Positions 9,232 to 17,467 of a stretch of DNA of 64,000 nucleotides are shown piece after piece; within the stretch, counting starts at the first letter, position 1, and each line of letters starts with the position of its first letter. A program made the translations under genes and the position numbers. The notes beneath the pieces are model-generated. The model was not told the DNA's origin and made no database searches. It saw only the letters and a list, made by a program, of their open reading frames with translations. Origin of the DNA: Bacteroidota bacterium (lineage in GTDB: Bacteria > Bacteroidota > Bacteroidia > Flavobacteriales > Flavobacteriaceae); the NCBI GenBank assembly GCA_022562895.1, contig JADFOK010000006.1, positions 1 through 64,000 of the forward strand. Reading direction: 5' to 3'.

Positions 9232-9725
9232 TTAGCAGGATATAACAATGATGCTACAGTGGTGAGGTTAAGTGATTGTTTTTCATCAATAGAATATTCC
9301 AATAGCATTTCACCCCAATAAGTCCCGTCTGTAAAATCGGCAAGAATCCATTTGTGATTTAAAAATTTCAACTTATTTATTTTCATAGACCCGTTAATTC
9401 CATCAAAGGGAATTACCGGGTTATTACCCTCTTTTAGATTTTGATCATAAATTTGATTGGTTACCAAACTCTCTACATTATTTGAATCAAAACCGAAACT
9501 TTCTAAATAAGACATAGCATTTTCATTTCCTTGTAAAGTAAAATAATTTAAATCGGCTACTATCTCTGAAAGTACCGTTATAGAGTCCTTTGCCTTTTCT
9601 AATTTATTTGTAAGTGATTCAATTTTATTATCCTGCATTTCGAATATCTTTTTCTCATTCATATACTGAAAAAGAATGAATAAAAGTGCAAAAATGAACA
9701 GGTACATAAATATAGTTTTCTTCAT
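9228..9725 (-). CDS. Membrane-anchored protein with coiled coil, unknown
   Basis: A 165-residue protein with one N-terminal helix (about 4-21) that is either a signal anchor or an uncleaved signal peptide. A predicted coiled coil follows (EKKIFEMQDNKIESLTNKLE and onward to about 60). The C-terminal ~90 residues are a compact beta-rich domain ending in LTTVASLLYPAN. I do not recognise a named family. It starts 2 bp after the stop of the MBL-fold hydrolase, on the same strand, so they are likely co-transcribed, with the soluble part in the periplasm. Confidence 0.7.
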   Translation of the reverse strand: MKKTIFMYLFIFALLFILFQYMNEKKIFEMQDNKIESLTNKLEKAKDSITVLSEIVADLNYFTLQGNENAMSYLESFGFDSNNVESLVTNQIYDQNLKEGNNPVIPFDGINGSMKINKLKFLNHKWILADFTDGTYWGEMLLEYSIDEKQSLNLTTVASLLYPAN

Positions 9726-9727
9726 AA

Positions 9728-10504
9728 TTATAAGGTTATTTTAAGAGTGTCAAAAGCCAGAAATACATTTTTAGGAAGTTGAGATTCTACTTCTTCATGA
9801 AAACCTAAAAGGTGGCTTATATGCGTTAAATACGTTTTTTGTGGTTTAATTTTTTCTATAAATTCTAAAGCTTCAGATAAATTAAAATGTGAATGATGGG
9901 GATTTTCTCGCAATGCATTTACGACCAATACTTTTGTGCCTTTAACTTTTTCTATTTCTTCATCAGTAATAGTTTTAACATCGGTTAAATAAGTGAATCC
10001 TTCAATTCTAAATCCTAACACTGGTAATTTATTATGTAATACTTCAATGGGTAATATAGTTTTACCACCAAGACTGAAGGGTTTATCCTTGTTTATTTCT
10101 ATTTCATTTATTGTTGGGACCCCAGGATACTTATTCTCATCCACAAATATATATTCAAATCGCTTATAAAGAGATTGAAATACTCTTTTATGAGCGTAAA
10201 ATGAAATAGAGCCCTGTTTTAAACTAAAAGGACGAATATCGTCAATACCTGCAACATGATCACTATGTTCATGAGACAATAAAATCCCATTAATCTTTTT
10301 ACAATTCTGGCGTAACATTTGTTGTCGAAAATCTGGTCCACAATCAATCACGTAATTAAAAGTATTCCATGAAAGTAAAACAGAAACCCGTAATCGTTTA
10401 TCTTTCGGATCGTCACTTAAACAAACCGGATGTGAACTTCCAATAACAGGAATTCCCTGAGAAGTACCAGTTCCTAAAAACGTAATTGTTAAATGTGATT
10501 TCAT
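9728..10504 (-). CDS. MBL-fold metal-dependent hydrolase (PhnP-like)
   Basis: Metallo-beta-lactamase-fold hydrolase, 258 residues. The metal site HEHSDH lies at 78-83 (HxHxDH), with further ligands in LTDVK and LTHISH. The N-terminus LGTGTSQGIPVIG and the cysteine loop HPVCLSD resemble PhnP-type phosphodiesterases, which in other bacteria cleave cyclic ribose phosphate. No phosphonate genes are nearby, so the substrate is open. It is divergent from the 483-residue gene; the 78-bp gap holds a -7 box for each direction. Confidence 0.85.
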   Translation of the reverse strand: MKSHLTITFLGTGTSQGIPVIGSSHPVCLSDDPKDKRLRVSVLLSWNTFNYVIDCGPDFRQQMLRQNCKKINGILLSHEHSDHVAGIDDIRPFSLKQGSISFYAHKRVFQSLYKRFEYIFVDENKYPGVPTINEIEINKDKPFSLGGKTILPIEVLHNKLPVLGFRIEGFTYLTDVKTITDEEIEKVKGTKVLVVNALRENPHHSHFNLSEALEFIEKIKPQKTYLTHISHLLGFHEEVESQLPKNVFLAFDTLKITL

Positions 10505-10509
10505 TCACA

Positions 10510-10517
10510 CAAAAATA
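10510..10517 (-). promoter_or_regulatory. -7 box (TATTTTTG on minus) for the MBL hydrolase
   Basis: The plus strand reads CAAAAATA, which is TATTTTTG on the coding strand, 5 bp before the ATG. A nearly leaderless transcript is implied. Confidence 0.4.
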
Positions 10518-10529
10518 ACAGTATTTTTT

Positions 10530-10558
10530 TTGTTTGCCTATTGTATTTACTACCTTTG
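10530..10558 (+). promoter_or_regulatory. Promoter TTG-N18-TACCTTTG
   Basis: The -33 TTG (10530-10532) and -7 TACCTTTG (10551-10558) have 18 bp between them, within the known Bacteroidota spacing. The box lies 24 bp before the ATG at 10583. Confidence 0.65.
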
Positions 10559-10582
10559 TTATAAATAAAATATTTTATTGCT

Positions 10583-12034
10583 ATGCCTGAAACCATTTCT
10601 GGAGACAAGGAATTAATAGAAATTCCTTCCATAAGGAGCAAAGCTTTACGGATTAATCTCAATGTTAACATCTATGGTACTTTTTCAGAAATAGGTGCCG
10701 GTCAAGAAACTGTACGAAATTTTTTTAGAGCAGGAGGTGCCTCTGGTACTATTGCTAAAACTATGTCTGCTTACGATAAGGATGTTAGTGATGCTATTTA
10801 CGGTGTGGAGGACGATGGTCGTTATGTAACCAAACATCGACTTGTAAAAATGCTCTCGCACGAGATTAACCTAATAGAAGAACGTATTGGAAGAGAAAAG
10901 CACCCTGACAAATTGTTTTTCGCATTTGCAAATACAGTCTCTACAATAGACTTTGCAAAAAAATATAAGGGACATGGTTGGGTAGGGATACGCTACCAGG
11001 TTGAAGCTAAGGCAGAATATAACGAGATTTCACTTCACATTCGTTTTAATGAAAATGAAGCCACTCTTCAACAAAATACTTTAGGTATTTTGGGAGTTAA
11101 TTTAATCTATGGTGCTTATTATAAATATGACGAACCAAAAAAACTTCTTCGTTATTTATATGATCATATAGACAAAGATAAAATTGAAATTGATACCATC
11201 AACTTTTCAGGACCTAGATTCAAAAATGTAGACAATCGTCTAATGAGTCTCCAACTTGTTAAAAACGCAATGACAGAAGCTGTAATGTTTGGTCCAGATG
11301 GTAATAATATACTACCTGCCAGTATATTATATAAAAAGAATATCCTTGCCCTTCGTGGTAGTTATAGGCCCGTAACTATGGTTAATATTGATATGTATGA
11401 GAAATCGTATGAGATGTTTTTAAATGAAAAAAGGGTTGATCCTAATAATACAATTGTTCTTTTTGAAATAACTTTATCAAACCTTCGAGCCGAAGGGGAA
11501 ATAGATGAAGAAGATTTTATGTACCGTGCAAAATTACTTTGTTACTTAGGCCATACAGTAATGATTTCGAACTTTCAGGAATATTACAGACTGGTTGAAT
11601 ATTTTTCAGCATATACCAAAAAACGAATGGGACTTGCATTGGGTGTAAACAATTTAATTGATGTATTCGATGAAAAATACTATCGACATCTTAGCGGTGG
11701 CATTCTTGAAGCCTTTGGAAAGTTATTCTTTAAAGATTTAAAAGTATATCTCTATCCAATGAGAGATCAGGAAAGTGGCGAATATACCAATAGTGAAAAT
11801 CTGAAGGTACATCCGCGAATGAAAGAATTGTATAAATTCTTTAAGTATAATGGTAAAGTGGTTGATATAGAAGGGTTTAATAAGGAACACCTTAATATTT
11901 TCTCAAAAAATGTACTTGCCATGATACAAAATGGTGAAAAAGGATGGGAGGACATGATTCCTACTGGTGTTGCAGATATTATTAAAAACAAACAGTTATT
12001 TGGTTATAAAACTCTAAAAGAGAAAATTAACTAA
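10583..12034 (+). CDS. Conserved 483-aa protein of unknown function
   Basis: A soluble 483-residue protein without signal peptide or helix. It is well organised and lacks low complexity: an N-terminal block GTFSEIGAGQETVRNFFRAG, a middle region with FSGPRFKNVDNRLMSLQLVK, and a C-terminal region ending EDMIPTGVADIIKNKQLFG. These features are those of a protein conserved in Bacteroidota and some other phyla that databases have labelled variously (for example as TonB-dependent receptor or nicotinate-nucleotide adenylyltransferase); neither label fits, as no barrel, plug or adenylyltransferase motif is visible. It has its own promoter and converges with bcp, whose end it overlaps by 4 bp. Confidence 0.75.
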   Translation: MPETISGDKELIEIPSIRSKALRINLNVNIYGTFSEIGAGQETVRNFFRAGGASGTIAKTMSAYDKDVSDAIYGVEDDGRYVTKHRLVKMLSHEINLIEERIGREKHPDKLFFAFANTVSTIDFAKKYKGHGWVGIRYQVEAKAEYNEISLHIRFNENEATLQQNTLGILGVNLIYGAYYKYDEPKKLLRYLYDHIDKDKIEIDTINFSGPRFKNVDNRLMSLQLVKNAMTEAVMFGPDGNNILPASILYKKNILALRGSYRPVTMVNIDMYEKSYEMFLNEKRVDPNNTIVLFEITLSNLRAEGEIDEEDFMYRAKLLCYLGHTVMISNFQEYYRLVEYFSAYTKKRMGLALGVNNLIDVFDEKYYRHLSGGILEAFGKLFFKDLKVYLYPMRDQESGEYTNSENLKVHPRMKELYKFFKYNGKVVDIEGFNKEHLNIFSKNVLAMIQNGEKGWEDMIPTGVADIIKNKQLFGYKTLKEKIN

Positions 12035-12486
12035 CTATCAAGAATTTGGGCAGCGTGATCTCTGGTTTTTACTTTTTCAATGACTTTCTCGACGATTCCT
12101 TTTTCATTTATAATAAAAGTTTTACGATGAATACCATCATATACTCTTCCCATAAATCTTTTAGGTCCCCAAACTCCAAAGGCATTTATGACGAATTTGT
12201 TTTCATCTGCTAATAAAGGAAATGGAAATTTATATTTATTTTTAAATTTTTTCTGCCGCTTTTGGTTATCGGCACTTACCCCCAATAATTCAAAACCTTT
12301 CTCTTTCAATAAATTATAATTATCTCTTAAATTACAAGCTTCTATAATGCATCCCGGGGTGCTGGCTTTAGGAAAGAAAAAAATAATTAATTTTTTTCCC
12401 TTATAATCAAATAATGTTATGTTGTTTCCATCTTGGTCTTTAGCGGTAAAATTAGAAACCCTATCCCCTACTTTCAATATATTCAT
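12031..12486 (-). CDS. bcp: Thioredoxin-dependent peroxiredoxin, Bcp type
   Basis: A 151-residue peroxiredoxin that reduces hydrogen peroxide and alkyl hydroperoxides with electrons from thioredoxin. The peroxidatic Cys is in TPGC and the resolving Cys follows four residues later (PGCIIEAC), as in E. coli Bcp. The motif block FFFPKASTPGC and the conserved Arg near GPKRFMGR fit the family. Its promoter faces that of nth across a 30-bp gap, so expression of the two genes is likely linked. It converges with the 483-residue gene. Confidence 0.92.
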   Translation of the reverse strand: MNILKVGDRVSNFTAKDQDGNNITLFDYKGKKLIIFFFPKASTPGCIIEACNLRDNYNLLKEKGFELLGVSADNQKRQKKFKNKYKFPFPLLADENKFVINAFGVWGPKRFMGRVYDGIHRKTFIINEKGIVEKVIEKVKTRDHAAQILDS

Positions 12487-12492
12487 TTAGTT

Positions 12493-12500
12493 TACTTTTG
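12493..12500 (+). promoter_or_regulatory. -7 box (TACTTTTG) for nth
   Basis: TACTTTTG ends 16 bp before the TTG start at 12517. It stands nearly back to back with the minus-strand box at 12503-12510. Confidence 0.55.
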
Positions 12501-12502
12501 TA

Positions 12503-12510
12503 CAAAAATA
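12503..12510 (-). promoter_or_regulatory. -7 box (TATTTTTG on minus) for bcp
   Basis: CAAAAATA on the plus strand is TATTTTTG read towards bcp, 16 bp before its ATG. Only 2 bp separate it from the nth -7 box, so the two promoters face each other and overlap. Confidence 0.5.
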
Positions 12511-12516
12511 CATAAT

Positions 12517-13179
12517 TTGACAAAGCAAGAAAAGGTGACGTTTATTATTGATACATTAAATAAATTGTATCCGGAAACTTCTATTCCATTAAATCATAAG
12601 GATCCTTATACTTTACTTATAGCTGTATTACTTTCTGCACAAAGTACAGATGTGGGGGTAAATAAAATCACTCCTATTCTTTTTGAAATTGCCGATAATC
12701 CATATGATATGGTAAAACTTAAGGTAGAAGAAATTCGTGAAATAATAAAGCCTGTAGGATTATCCCCAATGAAATCAAAAGGAATCCATGGGCTTTCAAA
12801 GATATTAATCTCATCGTATAATGGAAAAGTCCCCATAAGTTTTGAAGCCTTAGAATCTCTCCCTTCCGTGGGACATAAAACGGCTAGTGTAGTCATGTCA
12901 CAAGCCTTTAATATTCCTGCTTTTCCGGTAGATACTCATATTCATAGATTGATGTATCGTTGGGGATTGTCCACTGGAAAAAATGTTAGCCAAACCGAAA
13001 AGGATGCCAAAAAACTTTTTCCGAAGGAGTTGTGGAATAAATTACATCTACAAATTATTTATTACGGAAGAAATTACTCTCCTGCCAGGGGTTGGATTCT
13101 TGAAGAAGATAGTATAACTATACAAATAGGAAGAAAATCTGTGCTTAAGGAATACCATAAAAAAACCCTGAAAAAATAA
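12517..13179 (+). CDS. nth: Endonuclease III without the [4Fe-4S] cysteines
   Basis: Base-excision-repair DNA glycosylase/AP lyase for oxidised pyrimidines, 220 residues. The helix-hairpin-helix is LPSVGHKTASVV with the catalytic Lys, and the catalytic Asp sits in FPVDTHIHR. The C-terminal end reads YYGRNYSPARGW and onward, where the classical enzyme has C-x6-C-x2-C-x5-C for an iron-sulfur cluster: no Cys remains, nor is there any Cys in the whole protein. I take TTG at 12517 as start because it gives the family N-terminus (L/M)TKQEKV; an ATG at 12433 would lie inside bcp and upstream of the promoter. A bidirectional terminator overlaps the stop. Confidence 0.88.
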   Translation: MTKQEKVTFIIDTLNKLYPETSIPLNHKDPYTLLIAVLLSAQSTDVGVNKITPILFEIADNPYDMVKLKVEEIREIIKPVGLSPMKSKGIHGLSKILISSYNGKVPISFEALESLPSVGHKTASVVMSQAFNIPAFPVDTHIHRLMYRWGLSTGKNVSQTEKDAKKLFPKELWNKLHLQIIYYGRNYSPARGWILEEDSITIQIGRKSVLKEYHKKTLKK

Positions 13180-13193
13180 TTTTCAGGGTTTTT
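13161..13193. terminator. Bidirectional terminator
   Basis: AAAAACCCTGAAAA pairs with TTTTCAGGGTTTTT around a 5-nt loop. It spans the nth stop and serves nth (+) and the 50-residue gene (-). Confidence 0.9.
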
Positions 13194-13200
13194 CCAAAGT

Positions 13201-13353
13201 CTAGTTTAGAAGTGCTTCAAACTTCATTTTATTATAATCTATAACACTTAAAGCCTTCGAATAATCAAGTAGAAATTTTATAGTTTCTTCTTTTGGAACC
13301 ATGTTTTTTATCACGGGCTCCATACGTGAGGTTTCAGAGTACATTTTTTGCAT
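13201..13353 (-). CDS. Small conserved protein, 50 aa
   Basis: A 50-residue ORF on the minus strand running from an ATG at 13353 to TAG at 13201, starting 60 bp downstream of the sigma factor stop and ending at a terminator. The product begins MQKMYSETSRMEP and contains VIKNMVPKEETIKFLLDYSK; it is soluble, with an amphipathic helical look. I recall similar short proteins in other Flavobacteriaceae, but the family is unnamed. The coding case rests on position between sigma gene and terminator and on the sensible amino-acid composition; function unknown, perhaps linked to the sigma factor. Confidence 0.6.
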   Translation of the reverse strand: MQKMYSETSRMEPVIKNMVPKEETIKFLLDYSKALSVIDYNKMKFEALLN

Positions 13354-13413
13354 ACAGCGTTATTTTTAAGGTTAATGCTACCTAATAACGCAGCAAATAT
13401 TCATTTATTGTAA

Positions 13414-13998
13414 TTAATTTGTCAACACTATGTTATGCTTATCAATTACCTTACGTAAATTAATAAGAGCATAACGCATTCTCCCCAATGCTGTATTGAT
13501 ACTTACACCTGTTTGTTCACTTATATCTTTAAAACTCATCTCTTTGTAAACACGCATAATTAGCACCTTTTTTTGATCTTCGGGAAGTTCTTCAATAAGA
13601 CGTCTTACATTATTCTCAACCTGGTCTTTTATCATCTTTTTTTCAGCATTTAAGGAACCATCAGATAATACCGAAAATATATTAAAATCGGTGTTATTTT
13701 CAAATTTTGGCATTCTGTTAATTTTTCTGAAATAATCAATCACCAAATTATGAGAAATACGCATTACCCATGGAATAAATTTCCCTTCTTCGTTATATCC
13801 TCCTTTTTTTAAAGTTTTAATAACTTTTATAAATGTATCCTGAAATATATCTTCAGCTACATCTCTATCAAAAACTTTTGAATAAATAAAACTGTAAATC
13901 CTTTGTTTGTGCCTAGTGATTAATTCACAAAGTGCAGATTCATTGCCTTTAATATAAGCGTTTACTAAATACGCATCGGTAGTCGTGCTTGTCTTCAT
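13414..13998 (-). CDS. RNA polymerase ECF-type sigma factor
   Basis: A 194-residue sigma70-family factor with region 2 (RIYSFIYSKVFDRDVAEDIF and the FIPWVMRISHNLVIDYFRK segment that melts the -10) and region 4 (PEDQKKVLIMRVYKEMSFKD, helix-turn-helix to about residue 175). There is no anti-sigma gene beside it; only the 50-residue protein follows. This gene is near uvrA in divergent orientation, an arrangement I associate with other flavobacteria, where it seems a housekeeping-type ECF factor. No TAnnTTTG box was found upstream. Its target promoters cannot be read here. Confidence 0.9.
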   Translation of the reverse strand: MKTSTTTDAYLVNAYIKGNESALCELITRHKQRIYSFIYSKVFDRDVAEDIFQDTFIKVIKTLKKGGYNEEGKFIPWVMRISHNLVIDYFRKINRMPKFENNTDFNIFSVLSDGSLNAEKKMIKDQVENNVRRLIEELPEDQKKVLIMRVYKEMSFKDISEQTGVSINTALGRMRYALINLRKVIDKHNIVLTN

Positions 13999-14191
13999 AA
14001 TGTTACTTTTAAATAATAAACAACGATTCGATTTTGGTTGCTCAGTTTGAATATTTATTTAAAAAAGTAATATTACGCTATAGGCAATGTTTTTTAATAA
14101 TTGTTTTGTGAGGGGTAAATATAATAACAAAGAGTTCACATTTGCAAAAAAAATGTGATTTTTTACACAAAAAAATTATAATTAAGCAAAA

Positions 14192-14222
14192 TTGAATAGC
14201 ATTAAACTAAGTGGTATCTTTG
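14192..14222 (+). promoter_or_regulatory. Promoter TTG-N20-TATCTTTG for uvrA
   Basis: The TTG (14192-14194) and TATCTTTG (14215-14222) are separated by 20 bp. The -7 box covers a GTG at 14211 that is in frame with uvrA, so that codon cannot be the start. Confidence 0.7.
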
Positions 14223-14252
14223 CAAAATTCTACTAAAATAGTTTGTAATATA

Positions 14253-17030
14253 TTGAATATAGAGACCTTAGATATCAAGAAAAACATAATAATACAAGGT
14301 GCTAAGCAGCATAACCTTAAAAATATCTCGGTAGCTATACCAAGAAATAAATTGGTAGTGATAACTGGACTTTCAGGTAGTGGAAAGTCAAGTTTAGCCT
14401 TTGATACACTTTATGCCGAAGGACAACGGAGGTATATAGAGAGTCTTTCGTCTTATGCACGTCAATTTTTGGGAAGACTTAACAAACCCAAAGTAGATTC
14501 TATCAAGGGGATTACCCCTGCCATTGCCATAGAACAAAAGGTAAATACTACCAATCCACGGTCTACAGTTGGTACTTCAACAGAAATATACGATTACCTA
14601 AAACTACTTTACACTCGAATTGGTAGGACCTGCTCCCCAATTTCAGGAAAAGAAGTAAAAAAAGACACTATAACGGATGTTGTTGATTATATCAAGCAAT
14701 TCCCTGAAGGAGAGAAATTATTACTGCTTTCTCCTATCCACCTTGAAGAAGGCCGATTTATGGATAACAAACTTCAAGCACTTTCCCAACTGGGATATGC
14801 TAGAGTTAAAATAGGCGCCACAGTAATACGTATTGATGAAATAAAAGGTAAATCAATACCTAAAGACCTTCAATTGGTAGTCGATCGTATTATTACTAAT
14901 AATAACGAAGATTTTTATAACCGCCTTGCAGATGCTATAGAAATAGCATTTTTTGAAGGAAAAGGTGAATTGTACGTTGAAAAACTTTCAGATAAATCTT
15001 TAAAAAAGTTCAATAACAGGTTTGAAGCCGATGGAATTTCCTTTTTTGAACCCAATGTGCATTTATTCAGTTTTAACAATCCATATGGAGCTTGCCCCAA
15101 ATGTGAAGGATATGGCGATGTAATTGGTATTGATGATGATTTAGTAATCCCTAATACGGCACTTTCAGTCTATGAAAAGGCTATTTTTCCATGGCGTGGG
15201 GAAAGTATGAGTTGGTATAAGGACAAATTGATAAATAATGCTTATAAATTTGATTTTCCTATTCATAAGCCCTGGTTTCAGCTTAGTGAAGTTCAAAAAC
15301 AATTGATATGGGAAGGAAATGCATATTTTGAAGGATTAAATGATTTTTTTTCCAACTTGGAATCTAAAAGTTATAAAATCCAAAACCGCGTTATGCTTTC
15401 ACGTTACCGTGGAAAAACCAAATGTAGTACATGTAAAGGTAAAAGACTACGCCTGGAAGCGGGTTATGTAAAGATAAATGATACTTCAATTCAAGAATTA
15501 GTAGAATTACCATTGGATAAAGTCGCACGTTTTTTTAAGAAACTCAATTTAAACGAATATGATAAAAAAATAGCTAATCGATTATTGATAGAGTTAAATA
15601 ACCGTCTTTCATTTTTAATAGACGTAGGTTTATCCTACTTAACCCTTAATCGAAAATCAAATACACTGTCCGGTGGTGAATCGCAACGTATTAACCTGGC
15701 TACATCCTTAGGAAGTAGCTTAGTAGGATCTTTGTATATTCTTGATGAACCCAGTATTGGATTACACCCAAAAGATACCGAGAGGCTTATCAGGGTTTTA
15801 AAATCCCTGCGTGATCTAGGAAATACCGTTATTGTTGTAGAACATGATGAAGACATCATGAAAGCAGCAGATGAGATTATCGATATAGGTCCCGAAGCAG
15901 GTACTTTTGGTGGAGAAGTTGTAGCAACGGGTACTTTTAAGGATATTTTAAAGTCCAATTCACTTACGGCAAAATATTTAAACGGCACATTAATAATAAA
16001 AGTACCTGATGAACGTAGGAAATCTACCAATTATATTCAATTAATTGGAGCAAGACATAACAATCTAAAAAATATTAATGCAACCTTTCCATTAGGTGTC
16101 TTTACTGCTATCACCGGAGTTTCCGGTAGTGGTAAAAGTACCTTAGTGAAAAAAATCCTGTACCCTGCAATGCTTAGAGAAGTAGGTGGCTACGGAGAAA
16201 AACCAGGACAGTATACCAAGCTAGAAGGTGATTTTTCAAGTATAAAAAACGTAGAGTTCATCAACCAAAACCCTATAGGACGTTCTAGTAGATCTAACCC
16301 GGTAACCTATATAAAAGCCTATGATGATATTCGAAATTTGTATGCAAATCAAAAGCTGTCAGACATAAGAGGATATAAAGCCAAGCATTTTTCTTTTAAT
16401 GTAGATGGAGGTCGTTGTGATAACTGTAATGGTGAAGGCGAAGTTACCATTGAGATGCAATTTATGGCAGATGTTCATCTGGAATGTGAAACATGTAAAG
16501 GCAAACGTTTTAAAAAAGAAGTACTGGAAGTAAAATTTAATGATAAAAGCATACATGATGTCTTGCATATGACAGTAGATGATGCCATTGTTTTCTTTAA
16601 TTTACATGATGAATCAAAAATAAAAAATAAGTTACAACCTTTACAAGATGTAGGTTTGGGCTATGTGCAATTAGGACAAAGTTCCTCTACCCTATCTGGT
16701 GGTGAGGCGCAGCGTATTAAATTAGCTTCTTTTTTAGTAAAAGGGCACACTAAGGAAAAAACGCTTTTTATATTTGATGAACCCACTACCGGATTGCATT
16801 TTCACGATATCAATAAACTCTTAGCTTCTTTTTATGCCCTTTTAGATAGAGGTCATACGGTTATTGTAGTAGAACACAACATAGATATTATAAAGTGTGC
16901 AGACCACATCATAGATCTTGGCTTGGAAGGTGGAGAAAAAGGAGGTGAAATTATAGTACAAGGTACCCCCGAAGAGGTTGCAGCGAATAAAGAATCGATC
17001 ACTGCTATATATTTAAAAGAAAAAATATAG
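14253..17030 (+). CDS. uvrA: Excinuclease ABC subunit A
   Basis: Damage-recognition ATPase of nucleotide excision repair, works as a dimer with UvrB. About 925 residues. Two ABC cassettes: Walker [10 protein letters not shown] with signature LSGGESQR, and GVSGSGKST with LSGGEAQR; both have Walker B and signature in place. The second zinc module is clear (CDNCNGEGE... CETCKGKR), and the first region has CPKCEGYGD and CSTCKGKR. No ATG lies near the N-terminus; a GTG at 14211 falls in the promoter, so the TTG at 14253, 11 residues before the first strand, is my best start. It appears monocistronic. Confidence 0.93.
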   Translation: MNIETLDIKKNIIIQGAKQHNLKNISVAIPRNKLVVITGLSGSGKSSLAFDTLYAEGQRRYIESLSSYARQFLGRLNKPKVDSIKGITPAIAIEQKVNTTNPRSTVGTSTEIYDYLKLLYTRIGRTCSPISGKEVKKDTITDVVDYIKQFPEGEKLLLLSPIHLEEGRFMDNKLQALSQLGYARVKIGATVIRIDEIKGKSIPKDLQLVVDRIITNNNEDFYNRLADAIEIAFFEGKGELYVEKLSDKSLKKFNNRFEADGISFFEPNVHLFSFNNPYGACPKCEGYGDVIGIDDDLVIPNTALSVYEKAIFPWRGESMSWYKDKLINNAYKFDFPIHKPWFQLSEVQKQLIWEGNAYFEGLNDFFSNLESKSYKIQNRVMLSRYRGKTKCSTCKGKRLRLEAGYVKINDTSIQELVELPLDKVARFFKKLNLNEYDKKIANRLLIELNNRLSFLIDVGLSYLTLNRKSNTLSGGESQRINLATSLGSSLVGSLYILDEPSIGLHPKDTERLIRVLKSLRDLGNTVIVVEHDEDIMKAADEIIDIGPEAGTFGGEVVATGTFKDILKSNSLTAKYLNGTLIIKVPDERRKSTNYIQLIGARHNNLKNINATFPLGVFTAITGVSGSGKSTLVKKILYPAMLREVGGYGEKPGQYTKLEGDFSSIKNVEFINQNPIGRSSRSNPVTYIKAYDDIRNLYANQKLSDIRGYKAKHFSFNVDGGRCDNCNGEGEVTIEMQFMADVHLECETCKGKRFKKEVLEVKFNDKSIHDVLHMTVDDAIVFFNLHDESKIKNKLQPLQDVGLGYVQLGQSSSTLSGGEAQRIKLASFLVKGHTKEKTLFIFDEPTTGLHFHDINKLLASFYALLDRGHTVIVVEHNIDIIKCADHIIDLGLEGGEKGGEIIVQGTPEEVAANKESITAIYLKEKI

Positions 17031-17132
17031 TCATTTATAACTGGTAAATTTATTTTCAATTATTCTAAGGACAAAATTTCATTATCTTTTTCTCCTTTTT
17101 AATTTTGTAAAAAACTTGGTCAATTTTATATA

Positions 17133-17149
17133 TTGGCACGATGATTGTG
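17133..17149 (+). promoter_or_regulatory. Sigma54-like promoter, upstream copy
   Basis: TTGGCACG (-24) is followed at GG-N10 by TTGT (-12 position; consensus TTGC). The -24 box is perfect, the -12 box has one mismatch. It has no ORF downstream before a terminator at 17231. GCAC...GTGC also makes it a short inverted repeat. Confidence 0.5.
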
Positions 17150-17211
17150 CTAATTAAAGTACTAACCTGTAGTATCTTTTTTTAAACATTCATTATAAAA
17201 AAATATATAAG

Positions 17212-17230
17212 TTTTTTGGTTGGTTAGTTT
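17212..17230 (+). repeat. 19-base direct repeat, copy 1
   Basis: TTTTTTGGTTGGTTAGTTT stands directly before a terminator hairpin. An identical copy at 18600-18618 also precedes a terminator. Confidence 0.85.
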
Positions 17231-17270
17231 AAAATCCGTCCTGAAAGATTTCTTTAGGGGCGGATTTTTT
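17231..17270 (+). terminator. Rho-independent terminator
   Basis: AAATCCGTCC pairs with GGGCGGATTT (one G-T pair) and is followed by a T tract. No coding gene ends just upstream. Confidence 0.75.
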
Positions 17271-17317
17271 CATGATTAAACTCCTTCTGCATTTTTTAGT
17301 CAAATAACTAGTTCATT

Positions 17318-17370
17318 AACTGTATAATATTTTTCAATTAGTATTAATATGTATATAATAAACTGTATAA
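17318..17370 (+). repeat. Paired AACTGTATAA sites, possible activator sites
   Basis: AACTGTATAA occurs at 17318-17327 and 17361-17370, 43 bp apart start to start, which is about four helical turns. They lie upstream of the second sigma54-like promoter, where enhancer-binding proteins bind. The function is inferred from position only. Confidence 0.35.
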
Positions 17371-17386
17371 CAGTGTTTTATATTTA

Positions 17387-17403
17387 TTGGCACGGTCATT
17401 GGT
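17387..17403 (+). promoter_or_regulatory. Sigma54-like promoter of the secreted-protein gene
   Basis: TTGGCACG followed at the GG-N10 spacing by TTGG (consensus TTGC). A start near 17415 would give a leader of about 50 nt. The -24 box is identical to the copy at 17133. Confidence 0.5.
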
Positions 17404-17467
17404 AATATGAAATTGTACTGGCTGACCAAAAATATTAAAGCAAGTACAACCCTTAAAGATTAGTATT

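Larger units (their letters stand above)
17156..17270 (+). ncRNA. Possible ~110-nt noncoding transcript or deleted-gene remnant
   Basis: Between a sigma54-like promoter and a good terminator there is no start codon. The leader-like part (ATTAAAG, TAC, AACC, AGTAT in order) resembles the leader of the gene at 17468, and the 3' part has the same 19-base element. It may be a small RNA, or the ends of a duplicated gene whose coding part was lost. Confidence 0.3.
17031..17467. other. 437-bp noncoding region between uvrA and the secreted-protein gene
   Basis: No ORF of note. It holds, in order: a sigma54-like promoter (17133), a short leader, a 19-base element repeated at 18600, a terminator (17231-17270), two copies of AACTGTATAA (17318, 17361), and a second sigma54-like promoter (17387) that should drive the gene at 17468. 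There is no ATG between 17155 and 17271. Confidence 0.7.

Noticed and set aside
12433..12516. ATG at 12433 as nth start
   Set aside because: It would lie inside the bcp coding region and upstream of the nth -7 box; TTG at 12517 gives the expected TKQEKV N-terminus.
14211..14252. GTG at 14211 as uvrA start
   Set aside because: It lies between the -33 TTG and the TATCTTTG -7 box of the uvrA promoter; transcripts would start downstream of it.
17141..17185. 14-codon ORF starting ATGATTGTG
   Set aside because: Its ATG lies inside the sigma54-like promoter, so it would not be transcribed.
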